From NCBI GenBank assembly GCA_009760885.1, contig CM019718.1, positions 31,252,530 to 31,316,529 of the forward strand: a stretch of 64,000 bases of DNA, written 5' to 3'. This DNA comes from Achatina immaculata (taxonomy: Eukaryota; Mollusca; Gastropoda; Stylommatophora; Achatinidae). A model generated the notes under the pieces. The model was given only the letters and a program-made list of their open reading frames with translations. It had not been told where the DNA came from and did not search any database. The position numbers and the translations under genes are program-made. This document shows, piece by piece, positions 56,558 to 64,000 of this stretch. Position 1 is the first letter of the stretch, and the number at the start of each line of letters is the position of its first letter.

Positions 56558-56888
56558 TTCTATCTTCCTGGAACAGTGAGTTGCTGTTCTTTGCGGCCAT
56601 TGCGGTGAGATACAGCACTGTGTTGGACTGGGAGCAGGTTATGGGGACTGTTTTTCAGACCCCGAGTACAGTTAAAAAGCAGAAGATGTGCAATGCTTCT
56701 TTCACAGAATCCACCACCATAGGGACTATGGCGATCTCTGGCCCATTAGTCAGGCTGGGACTGTTACTAGGGGTACCAAAGGAGAGGTGGGACATGGTCT
56801 TGATCGGCTATGGTTCGCCAAGCCTGAAGACGCATGTCAGCTGTGGGTCGTTGATTGACATATCGGACGTCTGCACCCCCAACCAGTA
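56558..56888 (+). repeat. Dispersed repeat C, copy 3 (best 3' end)
   Basis: Begins CTATCTTCCTGGAACAGTGA; contains GTTCTTTGCGGCC, GACTGGGAGCAGGTTATGG, GGGACTATGGCGATCTCTGG, GGGGTACCAAAGGAGAGGTG, GATCGGCTATGGTTCGCC, GCATGTCAGCTGTGGGTCG and ATCGGACGTCTGCACCCCC. The final blocks match the end of the 34-bp array at 660-715. Confidence 0.65.
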
Positions 56889-57160
56889 GCAGACATAAAC
56901 AGAATCAATAGTGTAAGCGAAATCAATACTGTGGGGGGGGGGGGGAGTTTTGCAGTACCTTTAAAAAATCCTCTCCTACGTCCCAGCTGTCAGTCCATGA
57001 AAGAAAAACAGGATAAACCATTAACATAGCGGTACGCTGCAGTCCCAGGCGGACGAACATTTAACAAAAAAAAAATGAAATTACTAAACAATAGCTTCGC
57101 AGGCATGAGGTCACAATGACTGGTCCAGCGCTGATTACTGCTGTTGCCGGGATGCGATGA

Positions 57161-57843
57161 AGGACAGCACAAGTTTGTTGTCTTATTTCGGGACAGTGAC
57201 GGCACAGCACAAGTTTGTTGTCTTATTTCGGGACAGTGACGGCACAGCACAAGTTTGTTGTCTTATTTCGGGACAGTGACGGCACAGCACAAGTTTGTTG
57301 TCTTATTTCGGGACAGTGACGGCACAGCACAAGTTTGTTGTCTTATTTCGGGACAGTGACGGCACAGCACAAGTTTGTTGTCTTATTTCGGGACAGTGAC
57401 GGCACAGCACAAGTCTGTTGTCTTATTTCGGGACAGTGATGGCACAGCACAAGTTTGTTGTCTTATTTCAGGACAGTGACGGCACAGCACAAGTCTGTTG
57501 TCTTATTTCGGGACAGTGATGGCACAGCACAAGTTTGTTGTCTTATTTCAGGACAGTGACGGCACAGCACAAGTCTGTTGTCTTATTTCGGGACAGTGAC
57601 GGCACAGCACAAGTTTGTTGTCTTATTTCAGGACAGTGACGGCACAGCACAAGTTTGTTGTCTTATTTCAGGACAGTGGCGGCACAGCACAAGTCTGTTG
57701 TCTTATTTCGGGACAGTGACGGCACAGCACAAGTTTGTTGTCTTATTTCAGGACAGTGACGGAACAGCACAAGTTTGTTGTCTTATTTCAGGACAGTGAT
57801 GGCACAGCACAAGTTTGTTGTCTTATTTCGGGACAGTGACGGC
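57161..57843. repeat. 40-bp tandem array, 17 highly uniform copies
   Basis: Unit GACGGCACAGCACAAGTTTG, then TTGTCTTATTTCGGGACAGT. Only a few recurring substitutions (TTTG/TCTG, TTTCG/TTTCA, GAC/GAT), often shared between alternate units. Confidence 0.95.
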
Positions 57844-58214
57844 TGCCTTACGTAGCTGTCTGAGCAGAGTAACCCAGAGCTGGTCAAGACAATACCCTAC
57901 TTCTTCATGTTGTTCTTAGCCACAAAATGATGTTTTCTTTCAACCTGGCTAAAGCAGCGATGATCAATCTGTGTGCCGCGAAGGGTCTGCAACTTTGTGA
58001 TAGGACCGAACAAAAAAAAACCAGTTCTATTTTGTTTTAAACGACAAAAGCTAGTTTTAAAAACTTACAGTGTTCCTGGGCAACTTCATTGTGTACTTTG
58101 TTCAGGTTGTCTTTGGGTTAAAAAAAAAAGGGCCGATACGGGCTCGGATACAGCAATGAATAAACTAGAACCAATCCTTCAGTTACATTTTTTTTTCTCT
58201 TGGTCAGGTTAAAT

Positions 58215-58380
58215 CTTGAGACTGGTCGCCGATGAAGTCTGCAGTTTTCTCTGGGTGTACTCTGTAGCTCCACAGCTTCTCCGATATACTTAGACCTGGT
58301 CGCCGATGAAGCCTACAGTTTTCTCCGGGTGTACTCTGTAGCTCCACAGCTTCTCCGATATACTTAGACCTGGTTGCCAG
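58215..58380. repeat. 77-78-bp direct repeat, two copies
   Basis: CTGGTCGCCGATGAAG(T/C)C through CTCCGATATACTTAGACC, copied once head to tail; a third partial start (CTGGTTGCC) follows. Confidence 0.9.
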
Positions 58381-58644
58381 GGCTGCTTACGTTTTTCACA
58401 CTGTTGGAAAGCCCCCAACAATTCGCATACCTAAGGTACCATGTACTGTCAAACCTGCTGGAAATACTTTCTTACACAGAAGTGTCTCTTTAAGGGTGGA
58501 AGGTCGGAAGGTTATATTGTTACTGTATCATTAAACCAATAGGCCCTACTGGTATCACCGCAATTAATCATGTAGAAAAAGGAGATATGACATTTGAGTC
58601 CAAAGCTTGTCAAACAGCGGCGTGTGTGTGTGGTTGCTGGTACG

Positions 58645-58860
58645 AGGGTGAATGTGCAGAGATATGAGAAATGACAACTGTGGTAAAACTGATTCTGATA
58701 ACAGACAGAAGTGTAAGGTTCAATATTACAAAAAGATAGAGTGAGCAAGGAAAGTAGACAGAAACAAAAATGGCAGAAAGTAAGATGAGCACATATATTT
58801 AATGCACATACACCAACCCAATATTTCAGCAAAAGCCTGCGTCACATAAAAAAAAAAACA
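58645..58860 (-). repeat. Dispersed repeat D, copy 2 (inverted)
   Basis: On the minus strand: CAATATTTCAGCAAAAG complement, then ATGTGCTCATCTTACTTTCT, CTTGCTCACTCTATC, TGAACCTTACACTTCTGTCT and GTTTTACCACAGTTGTCATT, the order seen at 51.9-52.1 kb. Confidence 0.65.
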
Positions 58861-58929
58861 CAACAGATAAACACGAAAAACAGATGAAAAATTGAACACA
58901 GTTTTATTTGGCATCCTCTTTGTAAGAAA

Positions 58930-59115
58930 GACGGGCAAGAAATGACTTATGACTTGTGCCGAAATATTGGTTTGTTGAATGCTCTTCGTTTATATGTGCT
59001 CATCTTACTTTCCATCGCTCTTGTTTCTGGCCACTTTCCTCGTTCTATTTTTTTTTTCTAAATAGAACTGAACCACACACCTCTATCTACCTTCAATACC
59101 TGAACGTGCAAACAA
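58930..59115 (+). repeat. Dispersed repeat D, copy 3
   Basis: GCCGAAATATTGGTTTGTTG, TATGTGCTCATCTTACTTTC, TTTCTGGCCACTTTCCTCG and GAACTGAACCACACACCTC. It faces copy 2 head to head about 70 bp away, making an imperfect inverted repeat. Confidence 0.65.
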
Positions 59116-59127
59116 TGGTTCTGGATT

Positions 59128-59430
59128 GATTGATTGATCTTTATTTCAAAAGGGTTAAGAATTGGGCATACAGGCGCGTCTGACATTCTTTATCATACAA
59201 ATTTCACTCTGTTCTACAAATACGCTGCTCATATAACCAACATAACCAACACTGAAAAGCCGAGAGACATAAAATCAAATAAAATATAACATTTATGTTT
59301 CGCTCTTATCCATGCACCCGGTACAGAAGTAACTACATACATATATAAATGACTATCTAACAAACAATAATTTCGGGACTATTCAGAATAAACAATTAAC
59401 TGAATTCGGCGTCTGTAAGAGCAGTCTAAA
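59128..59430 (-). mobile_element. Possible LINE 3' end
   Basis: On the minus strand the segment ends with an AATAAA-type signal in GAAATAAAGATCAATCAATC and a (CAAT)n tail, a common ending of non-LTR elements. No coding part is recognisable. Confidence 0.4.
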
Positions 59431-59431
59431 A

Positions 59432-59696
59432 TAGGTAAAGGTAAAGGTGACCCTGTCATGCCTTGGAGGCACATAGGGATATGGTGTTAGTGCCCATATT
59501 TTCCTTGACCTGTCAGCACACTAGAGGGTGATATGGTCAGTATCACGCCTGGCTGCCTTTCCTTCCCCAACTCCAGAAGAAGTCGGGTACCCATTTCTAC
59601 AGCTGGGTGACTGGGGTGCCGTCGGCCGGATTCGAACCCCCGACCTTCGCCATGAGAGACCAGTGCACTAACCACTTCGCCACTCAGACACCCCAG
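59432..59696 (-). mobile_element. tRNA-derived SINE (family A), well preserved copy
   Basis: Minus strand: GAGTGGCGAAGTGGTTAGTG (A box), CACTGGTCTCTCATGGCGAA, GGGGGTTCGAATCCGGCCGA (B box), CAGCTGTAGAAATGGGTACC, CACCCTCTAGTGTGCTGACA, GCCTCCAAGGCATGACAGGG, then (TTTACC)n. This is the best reference for the family in the window and holds the CACCCTCTAGTGTGCTGA segment as a single copy. Confidence 0.9.
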
Positions 59697-59734
59697 TCTA
59701 AAATAACTTTACATATATAGAGAGACATACAAAA

Positions 59735-59782
59735 TAACAGAGAGAGAGAGAGAATGAGAGACAAAGGACAAAGTAGAGAGAT

Positions 59783-59825
<43 letters not shown>
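59735..59825. repeat. (GA)n microsatellite, interrupted
   Basis: Several GA tracts interrupted by AATGAGAGACAAAGGACAAA. Confidence 0.9.
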
Positions 59826-59827
<2 letters not shown>

Positions 59828-59924
59828 AAGTTTGTTTTTTTTAAAATAGGAAACAACGAGGCTTTCGAAAGTAAAGTGATACAGCACACTATTGAATGGT
59901 TAGGTTTCGAAAATTCAAGTTAGG

Positions 59925-60015
59925 AGTGAGATAGCAAAGTTGATTAGCGCTCTGTTCTCTCGTGGCCAGGCGGCTGATAGTCCTATCGGAGTCTGTGGTT
60001 CAAGTCCCAGATAAT
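59925..60015 (+). mobile_element. Possible tRNA-like SINE head
   Basis: GATAGCAAAGTTGATTAGCG, CTCTGTTCTCTCGTGGCC and GTGGTTCAAGTCCCAG resemble A- and B-box sequence. No recognisable body follows. Confidence 0.35.
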
Positions 60016-60019
60016 TCTC

Positions 60020-60620
60020 TTGTCATTTTTCTTTTCTCTCGCGTCTAAAGTGCCTTGTCTACGATTTGTTCGAAGCCTAAACATACAGCGCTGTGCTCTG
60101 TCACTTTATGACACGTTGGCAGTACCAAAAAAAGCAGATGACTTAATAGTTTATTCGAATTCAGCAAGAACTGGAAAAGAAATGCGTACACCATGGACAG
60201 CAGAATAAAATTAGCCTGGGCACAATCCTTCCTCAAAACAAGCGCAGACAACGTCCATAAATTCCACAATGAACTGAAATAAGCAAAAGGGGACAGTCTC
60301 AAGAGAGGCAGATCTTGAATGGAAGATATAACTTGTGAGGTGTGCTCTGGTGAGAATAAAGATCATGAACGGGGATGTGTATCCGCACTACCAAACTTCA
60401 GAGCGTATCTGTTCATATTACACTCGACAGAAGATGCAGAGAACATATTTCTGCTGCAGCAGACACTGAAATCAAAGCACTAACTAGTGAAAACAGAGAT
60501 GGCGATGCCGTTATTTAATATGAACGAATCAGTGTTTCGGGGCAACAAGTTTTTACAATCAACTCAACACGGCAGAACAGTAAAAGAAGCCAGCAACACT
60601 TCTGCTGCAAGAAGCAGCCC
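60020..60620. other. Intron sequence before the 54-bp array
   Basis: Patches of open frame on both strands, but no domain recognised; could be decayed transposon coding sequence. Confidence 0.3.
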
Positions 60621-60632
60621 CATTGTGGAAAC

Positions 60633-61065
60633 CATGGCTGTGACAAAAGCTCTGAGGTGGCTCAAGTCACAAGACCACACGCAAGTCATGGCTGTGACAA
60701 AAGCTCTGAGCTGGCTCAAGTCACAAGACCACACGCAAGTCATGGCTGTGACAAAAGCTCTGAGCTGGCTCAAGTCACGAGACCACACGCAAGTCATGGC
60801 TGTGACAAAAGCTCTGAGCTGGCTCAAGTCACAAGACCACACGCAAGTCATGGCTGTGACAAAAGCTCTGAGCTGGCTCAAGTCACAAGACCACACGCAA
60901 GTCATGGCTGTGACAAAAGCTCTGAGCTGGCTCAAGTCACGAGACCACACGCAAGTCATGGCTGTGACAAAAGCTCTGAGCTGGCTCAAGTCACGAGACC
61001 ACACGCAAGTCATGGCTGTGACAAAAGCTCTGAGCTGGCTCAAGTCACGAGACCACACGCAAGCA
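60633..61065. repeat. 54-bp tandem array, eight copies
   Basis: Unit GGCTGTGACAAAAGCTCTGA, GCTGGCTCAAGTCACGAGAC, CACACGCAAGTCAT. Eighteen codons long, so open in several frames on both strands (AVTKALSWLKSRDHTQVM on plus). Only CAAGAC/CGAGAC and one AGGTGG variant differ. The plus-strand frame runs about 45 codons into non-repeat flank on the left, yet I see no other gene support. Confidence 0.95.
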
Positions 61066-61069
61066 GGAA

Positions 61070-61424
61070 TTTTGAGCGACTCCATGAAAGTCCTAGAAAA
61101 AATTTAGGTTGGCTCTCTGAAGCATCAGTGGCTTGAATTCCTGCGTGTGTTACAAATACATCGGATGACCTTCATTTTTGTACAAGGTCAAACGTGTTCC
61201 AGATATTAATTAAAACTATAAGGAAAACACACTAAACAAAATTATATGAGCAGTTCATGGGAAGACCATATTGAAAACCTGAAAAATTGTAAAAATCATG
61301 GAGAAAAAAAAAGAAAGTAAAAAAACTGAGAGGAAAGTATCATAATGGGATGACCATGTAGTGCAGGAATATCAAGGCGAAAAGATCTGGCTAAGATGCC
61401 ACAGGACTACACAGAGTTAAGAAT
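61070..61424. other. Intron sequence, no gene seen
   Basis: A-rich; nothing recognised. Confidence 0.4.
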
Positions 61425-61832
61425 TCCAGTATACTCAGTCCAGTATAATCAGTCCAGGATACTCAGTCCAGTATACTCAGTCCAGGATACTCAGTCCAGG
61501 ATACTCAGTCCAGTATACTCAGTCCAGGATACTCAGTCCAGTATACTCAGTCCAGTATACTCAGTCCAGTATACTCAGTCCAGGATACTCAGTCCAGTAT
61601 ACTCAGTCCAGTATAATCAGTCCAGGATACTCAGTCCAGTATACTCAGTCCAGGATACTCAGTCCAGTATACTCAGTCCAGGATACTCAGTCCAGGATAC
61701 TCAGTCCAGGATACTCAGTCCAGTATACTCAGTCCAGTATACTCAGTCCAGGATACTCAGTCCAGTATACTCAGTCCAGTATAATCAGTCCAGGATACTC
61801 AGTCCAGGATACTCAGTCCAGGATACTCAGTC
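61425..61832. repeat. 14-bp tandem array, about 29 copies
   Basis: Unit TACTCAGTCCAG(T/G)A, 14 bp, with rare TAATCAGTCCAG variants. The T and G versions are interspersed, and TAATCAGTCCAGGATACTC recurs at multi-unit spacing, hinting at block duplication. Confidence 0.95.
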
Positions 61833-61849
61833 CTGATGACTGTCATGAC

Positions 61850-62130
61850 AGTGACATTCTTCTTCTGGTTTTCATGGCCTCCTCATAGCTTCTATCTGAT
61901 GTCTAGTCCTCTGATTACATTTGCCCGAACTAGAATTTGGTGGCCTTGGTAGTCACACTCTATTCGTTCTTGACTTTGCATTATGCTCCCACATGGGCAT
62001 CTATTTTTACAGGAAAATTTGAATTGATGCAGATGATGTGACGGTCTGCAACAGCCAGTTCTTTTGGCAAAATAGAATTCTCTTCTGATGTCTCTGAACC
62101 AGAGGACAGAGTTATTTTCACAATTTATGA
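61850..62130 (-). mobile_element. Unclassified transposon-like remnant
   Basis: Minus-strand reading NNSVLWFRDIRREFYFAK, with a Cys-rich patch (CKNRCPCGS) and a short IECDYQGHQILVRANV stretch, looks like decayed mobile-element coding sequence. I cannot name the class. Confidence 0.3.
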
Positions 62131-62206
62131 TCACCTCTGATCTTGTTCAGCTTTCTGTACCAAATATGAATGATAATCTGATCTTAAGAAGTGCCACTGC
62201 CACTGC

Positions 62207-62270
62207 GCCACACACACACACATACACACACACACATGCATGCACACATGCACGCATGCACACACACACA
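62207..62270. repeat. (CA)n microsatellite with CATGCA interruptions
   Basis: CA-rich tract with GCATGCACACATGCACGCAT inside, about 50 bp downstream (minus strand) of the 62482-62317 donor. Confidence 0.9.
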
Positions 62271-62316
62271 ATGGGCTAATTTTCCACAAAGATAGCTCAA
62301 GTTTTAGCATACTTAC

Positions 62317-62482
62317 CTCACAAACTTTTCTTGAAACTTCAGCATCTTCAGAATCTTCTATTTCACTTTTCTGCCTAATTTTAGTTTCCTTAGTCTTCAG
62401 CCATTGGTCATCCTGCATGGTGCTACCAGCTCTGAGGGCAATTTCCTGTGACTGAAATCGGTCTTCGACCTGCTTGTATGCT
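62317..62482 (-). CDS. Spectrin-repeat protein exon
   Basis: A 166-bp exon on the minus strand. The acceptor is AAAATTAG before AGCATACAAG and the donor is a consensus GTGAG followed by GTAAGT. It starts with one base completing the glycine codon of the upstream exon and ends in phase 0. It encodes AYKQVEDRFQSQEIALRAG, the end of a spectrin-type helix, then a charged segment with one tryptophan (DDQWLKTKE), and an acidic stretch (EIEDSEDAEVSRKVCE). The phase fits exactly with 63814-63672 upstream and with 38554-38404 downstream, where VCE joins KVNEY. The intron that follows is about 23.8 kb and almost entirely repeats. Short exons hidden in it cannot be excluded, but none is needed to keep the frame. 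Confidence 0.8.
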
Positions 62483-62489
62483 CTAATTT

Positions 62490-63665
62490 TAATAAAAAGT
62501 TCAGTAAAGATTAGCAGTCATACTTATGCTTTGCTGCCCAAAAAATAATAATGAAACAACAAAATATATTTTTTTAAAAACTAGTAACATTTAACATTTT
62601 GCTGTAGCGGAACATGAAAAATACTGGTAGGGTTAGAAAAGTTTACAATAAATTGTCTTCCAGTGCAAAGGTTTGAGGTGACCTTTGCCACCAGTAGATC
62701 AAGCTAAGAAAATGGGTGTCTGACACATCTGTGCTTGGGAGAAAACCACAGCTGAGGATAAAAAAAAATCTGCCTGCAGTGTCAGGTAAACTGACCTACA
62801 CAGTACACACTATTATCAGTGCATAAAGAGAAAATATGATAAAACGCAACAAGTACAAGTCTATGATAGGGAAAAAAAATAGTTCATGCATTAACTGACA
62901 GCTGTACATTGTAAAATCCACAAATTTCTGCTCATTCTCTGTTACAAAGATATTGAGATTCAGGGTATATTTAGCGAGCCACTCGTTCAGAATTTAAAAC
63001 GTATTACTCTATTCTTCTTTCTCAGCCACACTGTGGCTCAAAGTGAATATTTCAACCCAGAAGGAGTGTGGCAGATATGTTTGTAAGTAAACAGAAATAA
63101 TATAACCACTACATACATTTTGTACAGATCTGATAAATATCACAATAACATGAGAACATATGCAAAAATTAAGTATATTAGTTACGTATCTAACAAAGAT
63201 AATTTTGGCCACAGCTGTGGGATAGTTATCAAGACTCAACAAAGCTGAGCTGGCCAAGACCATATATCACCTCTTTATGATGGTCCTTAAGTCTTGTGGA
63301 TGAGAAGTTTGGCCTGTCATCCCTACCACTATAATGAAATCTGTCAATTATCTTGTTTCTTTGTCTGACAAGCACTAAACCATACTTCACTCCCATCTGA
63401 TATGATATCTGAGCTTCAGCATATCAAAGCTTCTGCTGCAAAGTAAAACAGTTTACAGTTCCTGGGATATCACAATAAGAACAGAACAATATGTGTGTTG
63501 CATTTAAGAATAAATATGATCAAATGGACAACTATAATTTACATACCTAAGTTACAATCTGGTTTTATTCATTATTAAGAGCAACAAAAAGGTATAATGG
63601 GAAGAGCAATGAAAGAAAAAAAAAATGACAGATCTATGAAATCCGAAAAGAAATGCAGTAGGTTC
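62490..63665. other. Intron between the two most upstream exons
   Basis: AT-rich, no tandem array and no element recognised; the least repetitive intron in the window. Confidence 0.6.
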
Positions 63666-63671
63666 TCATAC

Positions 63672-63814
63672 CCAGCAAATTTATCAACAAATAAATTCAG
63701 CTGCTTCTGCAGAACAGGTCTGTCTGCTGGGAACAATGATGGGAAATAACTCTCACCAAGTTGCTTGGTTTCTTCAACAAGAGACTGAAAAATGTGAGCA
63801 CTGTTGCTCAGGTT
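63672..63814 (-). CDS. Spectrin-repeat protein exon (most upstream clear exon in window)
   Basis: This 143-bp exon is the first clearly supported piece of the minus-strand gene. The acceptor is TTGTTTTAG before AACCTGAGC and the donor is GCTGG followed by GTATGAG. It encodes NLSNSAHIFQSLVEET, then a proline-containing loop (FPSLFPADRP), then QKQLNLFVDKFAG, the amphipathic pattern of spectrin-repeat helices B and C. It ends in phase 2, and the exon at 62482 supplies the one missing base, giving a continuous helix (DKFAG-AYKQVEDRF). A second possible acceptor lies a little further in (CACATTTTTCAG before TCTCTTG); it is also in phase 0 and would drop a few codons. The family, a giant nesprin-like or other spectrin-repeat scaffold, is inferred from the joined protein, not from this exon alone. 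Confidence 0.75.
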
Positions 63815-64000
63815 CTAAAACAAATAATAGAGAGTTCAAATGTTAATTGTAATAACAAAAAGTTCTAACATTAAAATACATTTTAAAAGAAAACAAAAAA
63901 ACTGGCCTGCAACATTATACAAAGTTTTAAATACTACTCTTTGTTTCTGTTCAATGGGCTTGATGGAGTTACAATTCCAATGACAGGTTCTATCAACTCT

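Larger units (their letters stand above)
11039..63814 (-). other. Gene model: giant spectrin-repeat scaffold, nesprin/MSP-300-like, partial at both ends
   Basis: This links seven exons into one minus-strand locus. Without the giant exon the six others total 2,004 bp, exactly 668 codons, with every junction in matching phase. The joined protein shows at least three partial or whole spectrin-type repeats, with tryptophans in LMKWVEQT and DQWESLKL and long heptad-patterned helices crossing exon borders. Nesprins tether nuclei to the cytoskeleton through CH and KASH domains. Neither lies in this window, so the family call rests on repeat style, giant size and a giant isoform exon. Spectraplakins (MACF/dystonin) and other spectrin-repeat giants are the main alternatives. 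I have no alignment to settle it. Confidence 0.5.

Noticed and set aside
60487..61107. 206-codon plus-strand frame with AVTKALSWLKSRDHTQVM repeats
   Set aside because: Three frames (both strands) are open through the 54-bp array. The left flank is short and unrecognised. A real small gene cannot be fully excluded.

Overview
The window looks like a stretch of a large, repeat-rich animal nuclear genome. Evidence: spliced exons with canonical GT/AG borders, introns up to about 24 kb, tRNA-derived SINEs, LINE 3' fragments, hAT-like MITEs, microsatellites and more than twenty minisatellite arrays. There are no bacterial-style operons, rRNA or intact tRNA genes. A mollusc, perhaps a gastropod, is my guess from the overall character; nothing in the sequence proves it.

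One gene can be supported. It runs on the minus strand across the whole window and is incomplete at both ends. Its exons, 5' to 3', are 63814-63672, 62482-62317, 38554-38404, 37678-37524, a giant exon 27932-16677, 14241-13900 and 12085-11039. All splice phases agree. Without the giant exon the pieces join into 668 in-frame codons of spectrin-repeat helices followed by a Ser/Thr-rich segment. This resembles a giant nesprin (Syne/MSP-300) or a related giant spectrin-repeat protein. The giant exon is 11,256 bp (3,752 codons) with phase 0 at both borders. It is extremely acidic and built from several unrelated internal repeats. Including it would insert 3,752 residues inside one spectrin repeat; skipping it restores a continuous helix.

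Layout: 1-11 kb is mostly tandem arrays (34, 32, 21, 39 and 41 bp units), presumably in an intron or beyond the last exon seen. 11-14.2 kb holds two exons, a SINE and a dispersed repeat. 14.5-16.6 kb holds microsatellites and a possible solo LTR. 16.7-27.9 kb is the giant exon. 28.4-37.5 kb is intron with microsatellites, 32-bp arrays, a LINE remnant and a SINE. 37.5-38.6 kb holds two exons. 38.6-62.3 kb is a long intron packed with arrays (45, 22, 48, 40, 24, 18, 36/40, 40, 54 and 14 bp units) and transposon remnants. 62.3-64 kb holds the two most upstream exons. By rough addition the non-coding tandem arrays cover about 17-18 kb, a little over a quarter of the window.

Most long ORFs outside the exons are artefacts of tandem repeats: once one unit lacks a stop in a frame, the whole array stays open, often on both strands. 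The most interesting observations are the giant cassette-like exon with its new-looking acidic repeats, a 2.1-kb satellite grown inside a SINE, a 34-bp array that looks derived from the 3' part of a dispersed repeat, and higher-order structure in several arrays.
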